DNA of 64,000 nucleotides from Geothrix oryzae (GCF_030295385.1 NZ_AP027079.1:558001-622000), one strand, 5' to 3'. Shown: positions 29,044 to 38,627, counted from the stretch's first letter. Notes: a model not told the origin generated them from the sequence alone. Numbers and translations are program-made.

Positions 29044-29916
29044 TTACGCTTTGAAATCCTGAAGAATCTGAACCACCTCGTCGCCGATGCGGCCGAGGTT
29101 CTCCTTGGAGCTGGCGCCCAGGTGCGGGGCCATGAAGACATTGGGGGCGGTGAGCAGGGGGCAGTCCGCGGGCGGCGGGTCGCTGGGCCACACATCGGTG
29201 CCGTAGGCGCGGAGCTTCCCGCTCTGCAGGGCGGCGGCGAGGTCGGCCTCGACCACGCACTTGCCGCGGCCGGTGTTGATGAGGATGGCGCCATCCTTCA
29301 TCTTGGCGAGGAAGGCGGCGTTGATCATGCCCTTGGTGTCATCGGTCAGGGGCGTGTGCAGGCTGACGACATCGGCCTTGGCGGCCAGCTCGTCCAGGCT
29401 CACCATGCGGGCGAGGGGGTGCTCCTTGAGGAAGGGATCAAAGGCGATCACCTCCATGCCGAAGGCCTGGGCGCGCTTGGCGACCTCGGTGGCGATGTTT
29501 CCGGCGCCGATGAGGCCCAGCGTCTTCTTGAAGAGCTCGGTGCGCTTCAGCTCGCTCTTGAGGAACTTGCCCTCCTTCATGGAGGTGTGGGCCTCGATCA
29601 GGCGGGCAGGGATGGCCACCATGAAGGCCATGGCCATCTCTGCCACGGCCACGCTGCTGGCCCTCGGGGTGTTGACGGCCCGGATGCCCTTCTCGGCGCA
29701 GAGTTTCTTGTCCACATTGTCCATGCCCACGCCGCCGCGGATGACGAGCTTGAGGCTGGGGGCCTGGGCGAGAAGGTCGGCGTTCACCTTGGTCTTGGAA
29801 CGGACGAGCAGGACATGGGCCTGCCCCAGGGCGGCCATGTCGGAACTGACCTGCCCGAAGGGGGACAGGCGCTCGGGGAGCTTGGCGTCAAAGGCGTCGG
29901 CGATGAGGATCTGCAT
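29044..29916 (-). CDS. serA: D-3-phosphoglycerate dehydrogenase SerA, short form
   Basis: The 290-residue enzyme oxidises 3-phosphoglycerate with NAD in the first step of serine synthesis. It has Gly-Leu-Ile-Gly-Ala-Gly-Asn-Ile-Ala (NAD loop), Asn-Thr-Gly-Arg-Gly-Lys (catalytic Arg) and Ala-Pro-His-Leu-Gly-Ala-Ser (catalytic His). No C-terminal ACT regulatory domain is present, so classic serine feedback through ACT is unlikely. GGGAGA precedes the ATG. It lies between the DUF1015 gene and serC with 11-bp gaps. Confidence 0.93.
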   Translation of the reverse strand: MQILIADAFDAKLPERLSPFGQVSSDMAALGQAHVLLVRSKTKVNADLLAQAPSLKLVIRGGVGMDNVDKKLCAEKGIRAVNTPRASSVAVAEMAMAFMVAIPARLIEAHTSMKEGKFLKSELKRTELFKKTLGLIGAGNIATEVAKRAQAFGMEVIAFDPFLKEHPLARMVSLDELAAKADVVSLHTPLTDDTKGMINAAFLAKMKDGAILINTGRGKCVVEADLAAALQSGKLRAYGTDVWPSDPPPADCPLLTAPNVFMAPHLGASSKENLGRIGDEVVQILQDFKA

Positions 29917-29927
29917 GGGGTCTCCCT

Positions 29928-31169
29928 TTAACCTTCGTACATCCGGACCAGCAGTCCGGAGCGCAGCTTGGGTTCGAACCAGGTGGACTTGGGGGGCATG
30001 ACTTCGCCGGCATCGGCGACGCTCATGAGCTGGGTGAGCGAGGTCGGATACACGGAGAAAGCCACGGCGCAGCCTTCCTTCACGCGGCGCTCCAGCTCGT
30101 CCATGCCGCGGATGCCGCCCACGAAGTCGATGCGGGTGTTGGTGCGGGGATCGTCGATGCCGAGGATCGGGTTGAGCAGGTTCTCCTGGAGGATGCTCAC
30201 ATCGAGGCCGCGGACGGGGTCGGCGGCGGGGAAGCTGCCGGGCTTGGCCTTCAGCTCGTACCAGGTGCCGCCCAGGTACATCCCGAAGGTGGTGGGGGCC
30301 TGGGGGGCGCGGTGGGCGGAGACGGCCACCTCGAACTTGTCCTTCACCTGGGCGAGGAAGGCGTCCTGGCTCAGGCCGTTCAGATCCTTCACCACGCGGT
30401 TGTAGTCCATGATCTTGAGCTGGTCGTGGGGGAAGACCACGGCCATGAAGCTCTCGAAGGGCTCGTCCCCGGTGGCGCTGGCGCCCGCGGCGGCCCGGCG
30501 GGCCTGGGCGTAGCGGATGGCCGCGGCGGTGCGGTGGTGGCCGTCGGCGATGTAGAGGGCGGGCACGCCGTTGAAGAGGTTCACCAGCTCGTAGACCACG
30601 GTCTCGCCGGAGACGACCCACACGGTGTGGCCGATGCCGTCGGGCGTGACCACATCGTAGACCGGCGGCTGCTTCCGGATGTCGTTGACGATGTGATCAA
30701 TGTAGGGCACAGCCTTGTAGGTGAGGAACACGGGCTCGGCGTTGGCGCCCTGCTCGGTGACATGGCGGGTGCGGTCATCCTCCTTGTCCTTGCGCGTGAA
30801 CTCGTGACGCTTGATGGTGCCGTTCTCGTACTCCGCCACGGAGCAGAGGCCCACCAGGCCCGCCTGGACATGGTCGCCCATGCGCTGCTGATAGACATAG
30901 AGGCAGGGCGTGTTCTCCTGGAACAGGGTGCCGTTCTCGATCAGGCCGCGGAGGTTGGCCACGCCCTTGGCGTAGACCTCGTCGGCATGGATGTCGATGC
31001 CCGCGGGCAGGTCGATCTCGGGGCGGCCCACATGGAGGAAGGAGTGGGGGTTGCCCTTGGCCAGCTCGGCGGCCTCCTGCGTGTTCACCACATCGTAGGG
31101 TACGGCGGCCACCTGGGCGGCGAGTTCAGGCCGGGGGCGGTGGGCGCGGAACGGCTTCAGCTGGGACAT
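29928..31169 (-). CDS. DUF1015-family protein, serine operon
   Basis: The 413-residue protein has Val-Pro-Tyr-Asp-Val-Val near residue 24, His-Glu-Phe-Thr-Arg-Lys-Asp-Lys-Glu-Asp-Asp-Arg near 122, and Tyr-Ile-Ala-Asp-Gly-His-His-Arg-Thr-Ala near 205, all DUF1015 signatures. The Asp-Gly-His-His-Arg motif is reminiscent of the catalytic loop in the ParB/SerK-like superfamily. It is the first gene of an operon with serA and serC. The biochemical role is not established; a link to phosphoserine is inferred from context. Start at 31,169 with CAGGTG upstream. Confidence 0.88.
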   Translation of the reverse strand: MSQLKPFRAHRPRPELAAQVAAVPYDVVNTQEAAELAKGNPHSFLHVGRPEIDLPAGIDIHADEVYAKGVANLRGLIENGTLFQENTPCLYVYQQRMGDHVQAGLVGLCSVAEYENGTIKRHEFTRKDKEDDRTRHVTEQGANAEPVFLTYKAVPYIDHIVNDIRKQPPVYDVVTPDGIGHTVWVVSGETVVYELVNLFNGVPALYIADGHHRTAAAIRYAQARRAAAGASATGDEPFESFMAVVFPHDQLKIMDYNRVVKDLNGLSQDAFLAQVKDKFEVAVSAHRAPQAPTTFGMYLGGTWYELKAKPGSFPAADPVRGLDVSILQENLLNPILGIDDPRTNTRIDFVGGIRGMDELERRVKEGCAVAFSVYPTSLTQLMSVADAGEVMPPKSTWFEPKLRSGLLVRMYEG

Positions 31170-31332
31170 GGGCACCTGCCTGGGAAGGGGGCCCCCGTGG
31201 GGCCGCACACGCGCCATTATTCCCCGGCAGGTGCCCTTTGGGTGGCCCAGTTCACCCCTCTTTTGACGAAAGTCCCATCCTTGCCCCCGGGCGGGCCCAA
31301 ACCGTCAAACTCATGGGCCTTCCGCAGACGGG

Positions 31333-32073
31333 TCAGACCTCGTCGGACGCGGGTCTCCGCTGGTCGGTGATCAGGGCGGCGTTCATCAGGAGCTCGGTCA
31401 GGGGGAGGTCGATGGTCCGCTCCACCCGGCAGGTCTCCACGAATTCGATGTCCGGGCGGTCCCAGCACAGGATCTCGTAGGCGGCGGGGAGGCTCTCCTG
31501 GTCCTGGAAGGCGGCGTGGATGAGCTCGCCCCGCTTGAGGTAGAGCAGCCCCATGCCTGCCCCGGACTTCACGGTGAGGGTGCAGGACTTCTGCTCCCAG
31601 TTGAGGAGCTGGAGGATGCTGTTGAGGCTGATGCCCCGGATCATGCCCGCGGGCTCGAACTGGGCCGCGGCGCGGATGGCGTCCATGAGGATGGTGAGGC
31701 GCGGGGGCTTGGTGAGGATGCGGACGGCTCCGAGCTGCAGGGGGGTGTTCAGGTGCTGGGTCGCATCCAGGCCGGTCATGACGATGACGGGCACCTGGGG
31801 GTAGAAGCGGCTCACCTTGGCGATGAGGTTGAAGCCGTCCATCACCGGCATGTTCAGATCCGTGACCAGCACATTCACCGCTTCCTGGCGCAGCACATCC
31901 AGGGCCTGGGCCCCGTTCTGGGCCATGAGGATCCGGAAGCCCTGGAGGCCCTTCAGGCCGGCGCGGTAGAGGCTCAGGGTGGCGCGGTCATCCTCCACCA
32001 CCAGCAGCGTCTTGGCGGGGAGCTCGGGCTGGGGCAGGGGGCGGGGGCGGGCAGGCAGGTTCATGGGGTCCAT
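31333..32073 (-). CDS. Response regulator with C-terminal DUF4388 domain
   Basis: The 246-residue protein has a REC domain (about 20-140) with Val-Val-Glu-Asp-Asp and phospho-acceptor Asp in Val-Thr-Asp-Leu-Asn-Met-Pro, switch Thr in Val-Met-Thr-Gly, and Lys in Leu-Thr-Lys-Pro-Pro. The remainder matches DUF4388/PATAN-like domains (Gly-Ile-Ser-Leu-Asn-Ser-Ile-Leu-Gln-Leu-Leu). Such proteins act in motility or signalling without DNA binding. No partner kinase is in the window. It closes a run of minus-strand genes. Confidence 0.9.
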   Translation of the reverse strand: MDPMNLPARPRPLPQPELPAKTLLVVEDDRATLSLYRAGLKGLQGFRILMAQNGAQALDVLRQEAVNVLVTDLNMPVMDGFNLIAKVSRFYPQVPVIVMTGLDATQHLNTPLQLGAVRILTKPPRLTILMDAIRAAAQFEPAGMIRGISLNSILQLLNWEQKSCTLTVKSGAGMGLLYLKRGELIHAAFQDQESLPAAYEILCWDRPDIEFVETCRVERTIDLPLTELLMNAALITDQRRPASDEV

Positions 32074-32085
32074 GGTCGATTATCG

Positions 32086-33345
32086 TCAGCGGGCTTCGCC
32101 CTTGGGAATTTTGCGCGCCGGGGCGGGCTCCTTCGCCAGGGCGGCCTGGGCCTCGGCGGCGTCCCGGGGGTGCCGGGCCTCCCAGTCCACCACCCAGGGG
32201 GGCAGCTCGGCGTCCTCGTAGTCGCGGAGCTTCCGGTGCCAGCTCACGAGGGTCTGCACCACGGCCTCGTGGATGTTCTCGGCCTTGGGGGGGATGTGCC
32301 CCTCCCAGATGGGCTCGTGGAAGTACTTCCGCAGGGTGGCCTCCGCGGGCTTGCCCCACACGGCGTAAGTGCGGTCTTCCGGGCCGCCGATGGGCTTCTG
32401 GTTCAGGTTTTCGCCGTAGAGGTAGTAGAACACCGCGTCCCCGTCGCTCCAGTGGCGCAGCACGCCGAAGGCGCCCTTCAGGAGGTGGTCCTGGAGGGCC
32501 AGGTCCAGGGGCTTGTCCGTGCGGAAGTCCCAGGGCCCCACATGGGCGTGGGCCACGCTGGGGTAGCCCACTTCGGTGATCATGACGGGGCGCTGGAACC
32601 GCGCCGTGAGGGTGCGGGCCTTGTAGACGACCCACCACCAGGCGTCGCGGATCTGGTCGGCGCTGGGGTAGTCGTCGTACTTGGCGATGGGGTCGTAGGT
32701 GTTGATGCCGATGACATCGAGGCAGTCGCCGAAGGTGAAGCTGTCATGGCTGTCGAAGTTCACGCTGTAGACCAGCTTGCCCTTGAAGACCGTGCGCACC
32801 TCGGCGGCCAGGCGCCGCCACTGGTCGGGGAAGGGGTGGGTGGAGGCCATCTCCGTGCCCAGCGAATACCACTCCACGCCGCCTTCCTGGGCGAGGGCGG
32901 CCAGACGCAGGTTGAAGTCCGCGTAGTTCCGCCACCACAGGTCCCAGTCCGAGGGCTGGATGTTGCCCCGCCACCAGTCGGCGTTGTCGGCCTCGTCCCG
33001 CAGGTTGATGGTGGGGAAGAACATCATGCGCAGGCCGCGGACCTTGGCCTGCCGGAAGGTGCGGCGCAGGCTCTCTTCCGTGGGGCTGGAGGTGGGGTGG
33101 CGGCGGATCTCGGTGCTGTGGCCCGTGTCCATGCGGTAGATGGCCTGAAGGCTCACGCAGGTGGCGCCGGTGGCGGCGATGCGGTCGAGTTCCTCGGCGT
33201 AGTCGTAGTCCGGCACGCCGGCGTAGAGCCCCAGCACCATGCCCCGCGGCTGGGGTACCAGGGCCTTCCGCTGCGTGCGGTGCACGAGCAGCAGGGTAAG
33301 GGGGAGGCCCAGGAGGGCCAGGAGGACGAGGATGCGGCGGGTCAT
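32086..33345 (-). CDS. GH113-like glycoside hydrolase, membrane-anchored
   Basis: The 419-residue protein has an N-terminal signal anchor (Ile-Leu-Val-Leu-Leu-Ala-Leu-Leu-Gly) and a TIM-barrel of the GH113 type. The likely acid/base Glu is in Tyr-Ser-Leu-Gly-Thr-Glu-Met and the nucleophile in Met-Ile-Thr-Glu-Val-Gly-Tyr-Pro-Ser. Characterised GH113 enzymes are beta-mannanases; substrate here is inferred only. It probably faces the periplasm. The 12-bp gap to the response regulator and 46-bp gap from the CorC-like gene suggest one operon. Confidence 0.85.
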   Translation of the reverse strand: MTRRILVLLALLGLPLTLLLVHRTQRKALVPQPRGMVLGLYAGVPDYDYAEELDRIAATGATCVSLQAIYRMDTGHSTEIRRHPTSSPTEESLRRTFRQAKVRGLRMMFFPTINLRDEADNADWWRGNIQPSDWDLWWRNYADFNLRLAALAQEGGVEWYSLGTEMASTHPFPDQWRRLAAEVRTVFKGKLVYSVNFDSHDSFTFGDCLDVIGINTYDPIAKYDDYPSADQIRDAWWWVVYKARTLTARFQRPVMITEVGYPSVAHAHVGPWDFRTDKPLDLALQDHLLKGAFGVLRHWSDGDAVFYYLYGENLNQKPIGGPEDRTYAVWGKPAEATLRKYFHEPIWEGHIPPKAENIHEAVVQTLVSWHRKLRDYEDAELPPWVVDWEARHPRDAAEAQAALAKEPAPARKIPKGEAR

Positions 33346-33391
33346 GCGGACGGGCTCCAGGGTTCAGCCTAGCGGCTGAATCCCGCGGAAC

Positions 33392-34636
33392 CTAGATCCG
33401 TTCGACCCGGACCTGCACGATGCGGGTGCCGTCCATGCGGAGAACGGTGAGGCGGGCGCCCTCGACCTCCACGGACTCCTGGGGCCGGGGCACGCGGCCC
33501 AGGCGGGCCAGGACGAGACCGGCCAGGGTGTCGAAGCCGTCCCGCTCCCAGGTCATGTCGAGGCGCTGGGCCACATCGTCCACATGGGCGTGGCCGGAGA
33601 CGAGATAAACGCCGGGGGCCTGCTCCACCAGACCCACCGGGGCCTCGTGCTCGTCCTGGATCTCGCCGAAGACCTCTTCCAGCAGGTCCTCCATGGTGAC
33701 GAGCCCCGACACGCCGCCGAACTCGTCCACGACCAGGGCCAGCTGGGTGCGGGCGCGCTGGAGGTCGCGGAGGAGGTCCGCCACGGGCTTGCTCTCCGGC
33801 ACGAAGTGGGGCGGTTTCATCAGCGTGGCCAGGGCGGGCTTGGCGCCATCCGGCAGCTGCATGAGGTCCTTGAGGAGCAGCACGCCGCGGATGTGGTCGA
33901 TGCCGCCTTCATAGAGCGGCAGGCGGGAGTGGCGGCTGCTGGTGAAGGCCTTCCAGGCCTCCTCGACGCTGGCCTCCAGGGGCAGGGCGACGATGCGGGT
34001 GCGGGGCATCATGACCTCGCGCACCAGCGTGTCCCCGAAGGTGACGACATTGCGGATGAGCTCGCGGTCCTCGGCCTCCAGGATGCCCTCGGCCTCGCCT
34101 TCCTCCAGCAGGGCCGTGACGGCCTCTTCGGTGGCTTCTTCGGGTTCGGATTCCTTCACCCGTTCCTGGGTGCGCCGCTCGATGAGCCGGACCACGGGAT
34201 CCACGAGGACCGCCAGCAGCGGCTGCACCGGGGCATACAGGGGGAAGAGGCGGGTCAGCCAGTCGGCCGCGTCGCGGGAGGTGAGGAGGACCGGCAGGGC
34301 CAGATCGAGCGTCCAGAGGGCCGCCAGCACCAGGACGCCCAGGGTCCAGGCCCCGCCGGGCAGGGCGAGGTGGAAGGGCCAGAGCAGGCCCAGGAGGATC
34401 AGCAGCAGCACCTGGTTCCAGAACTCGAGGCCCATGCCCAGGGTGCGGGGCCGCTCCAGGAGCGTGGCGAGGCGCGGATCTTCGACGCTGCCCTCCTCCA
34501 GCAGGCGCCGCCGTTGGACGGAGGGCATGGTATGGAAGGCCGAGAGCAGGGCCATCGTCGCGCCGCGGTAGGTCAGGACCACCAGTGCGGCGAGCAGGAG
34601 CCAGGATGGGGGGGCATTGCTGCCTAAATCAGCCAT
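33392..34636 (-). CDS. HlyC/CorC-family (CNNM-CBS) transporter-like protein
   Basis: The 414-residue protein has an N-terminal DUF21/CNNM membrane domain with three or four helices (about 10-140), an acidic linker, two CBS domains (about 200-320, with Met-Met-Pro-Arg-Thr-Arg-Ile and Leu-Val-Val-Asp-Glu-Phe-Gly-Gly) and a C-terminal CorC_HlyC domain (Asp-Gly-Thr-Arg-Ile-Val-Gln). Family members act in magnesium or cobalt efflux and heavy-metal tolerance. Inner membrane. Confidence 0.92.
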   Translation of the reverse strand: MADLGSNAPPSWLLLAALVVLTYRGATMALLSAFHTMPSVQRRRLLEEGSVEDPRLATLLERPRTLGMGLEFWNQVLLLILLGLLWPFHLALPGGAWTLGVLVLAALWTLDLALPVLLTSRDAADWLTRLFPLYAPVQPLLAVLVDPVVRLIERRTQERVKESEPEEATEEAVTALLEEGEAEGILEAEDRELIRNVVTFGDTLVREVMMPRTRIVALPLEASVEEAWKAFTSSRHSRLPLYEGGIDHIRGVLLLKDLMQLPDGAKPALATLMKPPHFVPESKPVADLLRDLQRARTQLALVVDEFGGVSGLVTMEDLLEEVFGEIQDEHEAPVGLVEQAPGVYLVSGHAHVDDVAQRLDMTWERDGFDTLAGLVLARLGRVPRPQESVEVEGARLTVLRMDGTRIVQVRVERI

Positions 34637-34649
34637 TGTCAGGAACAGT

Positions 34650-36110
34650 CTAGCGGCTTTCCCGGGCGCGGATCTGCCGGGCCAGGTCGGCGCGGGCCTC
34701 GGGGCCGAGCTTCAGCCGGAGGCGGTCGGCCTCGCGGAAGTATTCCTCGGGGTCGCGGCAGAGGCCATCCGGCGTGGGGGGCAGGCCCTTGCGGGCCCGG
34801 GCGGCGTTCAGGAACGCGTAGGGCTCCTTGGCCAGCTCCGGGCTCTGCAGGAAGTGGCGGAAGGTCCACCAGCCGCCCAGCACGAACCAGAGGCCCAGTG
34901 CGGCTACGGCCCGGTGCTGGAGCAGGCGCATGCGGTCCGGCGTCCGGCGCACCTTCTGCCAGGCCACGCCGGCCCAGAGGTTCAGGCCGATGATGGCCGC
35001 GGTCATCAGGAGGGTGCCCGTCCAGCCGAGGCTGCCCCAGCCCCAGCCCGTGAGGGCGATGACGGCGGGTGCCAGCAGCACGCTGAAGATCAGGTTGAGG
35101 TGCAGCATGTAGAGCAGCAGCGATTCCCGGCTGGCGGCATCGATGGGGTTGGAGCCCTTCCAGCGGGGCCGGAGGAGATCCACGGCCCCCATGAGCGTGC
35201 CGCCCAGGAGGATCCAGCCGAGGCGGGCGGCCACGCTGGGTAGGGTCGTGTTCGAGAGGGCGCCCAGTTCGCTGTAGGTGAAGGCGCCGGAAGGGCTGTG
35301 GAGCAGCCACACGCCGTTCTGCTGGAGCCAGCGGCCGCCCCAGAGCCAGGCGTGCTGGGCGGAGGCCCCCCAGGCCAGCAGGAGGGCGCCGAGGATTCCG
35401 AGCCCCACGAGGTAGCGGGCTTCGCTCCAGCGGGCCTTTCCTTCGACGGGTTCGACCCGCAGGTGCCGGTAGAGGCCGCCGAGGAAGGCGCCGAAGGCCG
35501 GGAAGGCAAGCCAGGGGAAGAGCGGGAAGAGGGCCTGGACGCCGCGGTCGGGATTGCCGTTGAAGAGGCCGCGGATGGGGAGCCACAGGCCGTCGGCCAC
35601 GCCGGTGGCCCAGAGGTGCGGCGAGATCACCGGCACGAAGACCGCGATGGCCAGGGCCAGTCCCGTGAACAGGCGGGGATTCCGGACCAGCCGCGCCAGG
35701 CCCTGGAGGATGAGCAGGGAGTAGACGATGCACTGGAGCACATCAATCTTGAACAGCTCCCGGGCCTTCTGCGCGGTGTTGAGCACCGTCCAGTCCGCCG
35801 CTGTGATGCCGGGGGCGTGCAGGGCGTAGGCGCAGAGGAGGATGAAGCCCAGGCGCCGCGCGGTGTCGGGCCAGAAGGGGCGCAGGGTGCCGTCGGTGCG
35901 GAAGGTGGAGATCGCCAGGCTGTAGCCCGCCGCCATGGTGAAGCTCGGAGCCACCAGGCCGTTCAGGTAGTTGAGCCAGTCCGGGCGGAGGCCGGACTGC
36001 AGCCAGACATTCACCACATGCACTTCGATCATCACGATCACCGCCCAGCCCCGCAGCTGGTCGATCCAGTCGCAGCGCTTGGAAGGGGTCAGGTCAGTCC
36101 AGATCGACAT
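34650..36110 (-). CDS. HGSNAT/DUF1624-like membrane acyltransferase
   Basis: The 486-residue protein has about ten membrane helices. It opens with Arg-Cys-Asp-Trp-Ile-Asp-Gln-Leu-Arg-Gly-Trp-Ala and Met-Ile-Glu-Val-His-Val, the 'R-x-D-x-x-R-G...H' signature of the heparan-alpha-glucosaminide N-acetyltransferase catalytic family and related membrane acyltransferases. The substrate is unknown. It starts the minus-strand run that continues with the CorC-like gene 13 bp downstream. Confidence 0.8.
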   Translation of the reverse strand: MSIWTDLTPSKRCDWIDQLRGWAVIVMIEVHVVNVWLQSGLRPDWLNYLNGLVAPSFTMAAGYSLAISTFRTDGTLRPFWPDTARRLGFILLCAYALHAPGITAADWTVLNTAQKARELFKIDVLQCIVYSLLILQGLARLVRNPRLFTGLALAIAVFVPVISPHLWATGVADGLWLPIRGLFNGNPDRGVQALFPLFPWLAFPAFGAFLGGLYRHLRVEPVEGKARWSEARYLVGLGILGALLLAWGASAQHAWLWGGRWLQQNGVWLLHSPSGAFTYSELGALSNTTLPSVAARLGWILLGGTLMGAVDLLRPRWKGSNPIDAASRESLLLYMLHLNLIFSVLLAPAVIALTGWGWGSLGWTGTLLMTAAIIGLNLWAGVAWQKVRRTPDRMRLLQHRAVAALGLWFVLGGWWTFRHFLQSPELAKEPYAFLNAARARKGLPPTPDGLCRDPEEYFREADRLRLKLGPEARADLARQIRARESR

Positions 36111-36243
36111 CGAAAAATCTCAAGGGAATGATCACCACGAAGACGCGAAGGCACGAAGAAAGGAAGCAGGCCTTCTCGCAAGCGGTTTCCGTGTCTTCGG
36201 GTCTTCGGAGTGAATCAGTTGCTTTTCCAGTAAAGGAGCCGGA

Positions 36244-37752
36244 TCAGGCGTTCTGCTTCCGCATGACGCTGTGTTTCTTGCCGTAGAAGAAGTAGATGAC
36301 GAAGCCCAGGGCGAGCCAGGCGATGAGGCGCCACCAGTTGGCCACGGGCAGGGAGAACATGAGCATGAGGCAGCTGAGCACGCCCATGACGGGGACGAAG
36401 GGCACCCAGGGGCAGCGGAAGGGCCGCTCGGCTTCAGGGTGCTTCTTGCGCATGATCAGGACGGCGGCGCAGACGATGACGAAGGCCAGCAGGGTGCCGA
36501 TGTTGGCCAGGTGCAGCAGGGCGTCGATGGGCAGGAAGCCGGCCAGGATGCCCACGAAGCAGCCGACCAGCATGGTGGACTTCCAGGGCGTGCGGAACTT
36601 GGGGTGCACATCGCCGAAGGTGGCCTTGGGGAGCAGGCCGTCCCGGGCCATGGCCAGGAACACGCGGGGACCGCTCAGCATCATGACCAGCAGCACGGAG
36701 GTGATGCCGGCCACGCCCGCCGTGGCGATGAGCCCCTCGGCCCAGGGCATGCCGTTCTGGCGGAAGGCGATGGAGACCGGCGCGTTGATGTCCAGGTGGT
36801 CGAACTTGACCATGCCCGTGAGGACGGCCACCACGGCGATGTACAGGAAGGTGCAGACCACCAGGGACACGATGATGCCGATGGGCACATCGCGCTGAGG
36901 GTTCTTGGCCTCTTCCGCGTGGGTGGAGACCGAATCGAAGCCGATGTAGGCGAAGAAGATGATGGCCGCGCCGGCCATGGTGCCGATGGGCGCGCCGCCG
37001 CCGTCCACCTGGCCCGCCACATGGTGGCCGAAGAAGCTGATGCCGGTCCAGCCGAAGGGCGCGAAGGGGTGCCAGTTGGTGGTGTTGATGAAGAAGGCGC
37101 CCACCCCGATGACGAAGAGCACGGCGGCCACCTTGATGGCCACCATGACGCCGTTGAAGGTGGCGCTCTCCTGGATGCCCTTCACGAGGATCGCGGTGAT
37201 GATGGCCACGATGATGAGGGCGGGCAGGTTCATCACGGCGCCCGTGGAGGCGAAGTGGCCCGTGGCGGGGTCGTATTTCCAGGGCGATTCGCTCACCAGC
37301 TTGGGGATGTGGATCCCGATGTTGCTGACGGCGCTCTGGAAGTAGGCGCTCCATCCGGTGGCGACCGCGGCGCTGGACACGCCGTATTCGAGGATGAGGT
37401 CCCAGCCGATGATCCAGGCGAACAGTTCGCCGAGCGTGGCGTAGGCATAGGTGTAGGCCGATCCCGCCACGGGCACCATGGCGGCGAATTCCGCGTAGCA
37501 GAGCGCCGCGAAGATGCAGGTGATGCCGGCGATGACATAGGAGACCATCAGCGAAGGGCCGGCGATGTTGTGGGCCGCGGCGCCCGTGGCCACGAAGATG
37601 CCCGCGCCGATGATGGCGCCCACGCCCAGCGCCGTGAGTTGCACGGGACCGAGGACGCGGCGGAGCCGGTTCTCGCCCTTGGCTTCCTCGAGGAGGAGGG
37701 CCAGGGGTTTGCGCGCGAAAAGCGGGGAATCGGGACGCGGGTCGTTCGACAT
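36244..37752 (-). CDS. APC-family amino-acid permease
   Basis: The 502-residue protein has about 12 membrane helices. The first has Gly-Val-Gly-Ala-Ile-Ile-Gly-Ala-Gly-Ile-Phe-Val, the substrate-binding signature of cationic-amino-acid and general APC transporters. Later Gly-Phe-Asp-Ser-Val-Ser-Thr is also typical. The closest familiar group is the YhdG/CAT type; the amino acid carried cannot be told. GGAG precedes the ATG at 37,752; six more codons are open upstream. Confidence 0.93.
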   Translation of the reverse strand: MSNDPRPDSPLFARKPLALLLEEAKGENRLRRVLGPVQLTALGVGAIIGAGIFVATGAAAHNIAGPSLMVSYVIAGITCIFAALCYAEFAAMVPVAGSAYTYAYATLGELFAWIIGWDLILEYGVSSAAVATGWSAYFQSAVSNIGIHIPKLVSESPWKYDPATGHFASTGAVMNLPALIIVAIITAILVKGIQESATFNGVMVAIKVAAVLFVIGVGAFFINTTNWHPFAPFGWTGISFFGHHVAGQVDGGGAPIGTMAGAAIIFFAYIGFDSVSTHAEEAKNPQRDVPIGIIVSLVVCTFLYIAVVAVLTGMVKFDHLDINAPVSIAFRQNGMPWAEGLIATAGVAGITSVLLVMMLSGPRVFLAMARDGLLPKATFGDVHPKFRTPWKSTMLVGCFVGILAGFLPIDALLHLANIGTLLAFVIVCAAVLIMRKKHPEAERPFRCPWVPFVPVMGVLSCLMLMFSLPVANWWRLIAWLALGFVIYFFYGKKHSVMRKQNA

Positions 37753-37878
37753 GAACACAACTCCATGCAATCCGGGATCGGGGGCCCGGAAGGGGATTCC
37801 AGGAGGATGGGCCAGGGGGCTTCCGGCGATCCTAGCAGATCGAGCCTGGGAGCCAACGGATGCTGGCTATGATGCCCC

Positions 37879-38610
37879 ATGCTCCCGGTCGGATTCCTCA
37901 CCCGCCTCGTCCAGGCGCGGCGTTCCCTGCTCCTCTGCCGGGGGTGCCTCGGCCCGGTGGGAGCGGGCGCCGAGGCGGGCCTCTGCGCCCGCTGCTGGGG
38001 CGGCCTGGTCCCCCTGCCCGAAGGGCGCTGTCCGCGCTGCGCGCTGGTCCATGGAGCGGAGGCTTCTCACGGCGAGGATGCAGGGGCGGGCTGCCCCGAG
38101 GCGGTGGCCTGGGCCTTGGGGGACGCCCTCTGGGACTATCACGGCGGTCGCCCACCCCTGGGGGCCCTGCTCCTGCCGGGCATCAAGCAGGGCGAAGCCG
38201 GCTGGCGGAAGGCTCTGTTGAACCGCCTGCCGGGGGTGCCGCTACCGGCCTGGGCGGTGGAGGTGGATCGGGTGACCTCGGCGCCCAGCGCCCTTCCCCG
38301 CCGCCTGCTCCGCGGGTTCGATTTCGGGGCGGAGGCCGCTCAGGCCGTCGCGGCCCGCCTCGAACGGCCCTTCGAGCCCCTGCTCGCCAAAGGCTGGCGC
38401 AGCGGCCGCCAGGCCTCCCGGACGGAGAGCGAGCGGCGGCGGCTGCCGAAGCGGGCCATCACCCTGCGCCGGGGGGCCGCGCCGAGGGGGCGGGTGCTGC
38501 TGGTGGACGATGTCTGGACCACCGGCACCACCCTGCTGCGCTGCGCCCAGGCCCTGCTGGAAGGCGGGGCCGACGAGGTGCGCGTGCTGACGCTGTTCCG
38601 GGCGCTGTAG
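37879..38610 (+). CDS. ComF-family phosphoribosyltransferase-like protein
   Basis: The 243-residue protein has zinc ligands Cys20-x2-Cys23, Cys36-x2-Cys39 and Cys51-x2-Cys54 in an N-terminal double zinc ribbon. A PRTase domain follows, with Val-Leu-Leu-Val-Asp-Asp-Val-Trp-Thr-Thr-Gly-Thr-Thr near residue 210. ComF proteins act in natural transformation; many homologues are of unknown role. Arg-x-Arg-Gly-Phe-Asp (near 155) is also conserved. Relevant to the integron because transformation could supply cassettes, but that is speculation. Confidence 0.9.
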   Translation: MLPVGFLTRLVQARRSLLLCRGCLGPVGAGAEAGLCARCWGGLVPLPEGRCPRCALVHGAEASHGEDAGAGCPEAVAWALGDALWDYHGGRPPLGALLLPGIKQGEAGWRKALLNRLPGVPLPAWAVEVDRVTSAPSALPRRLLRGFDFGAEAAQAVAARLERPFEPLLAKGWRSGRQASRTESERRRLPKRAITLRRGAAPRGRVLLVDDVWTTGTTLLRCAQALLEGGADEVRVLTLFRAL

Positions 38611-38627
38611 AGGGGCCGCCCATCCGC

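Noticed and set aside
36271-37872. 533-codon plus-strand open frame
   Set aside because: Antisense shadow of the APC permease, Asp/Gly/His-rich.
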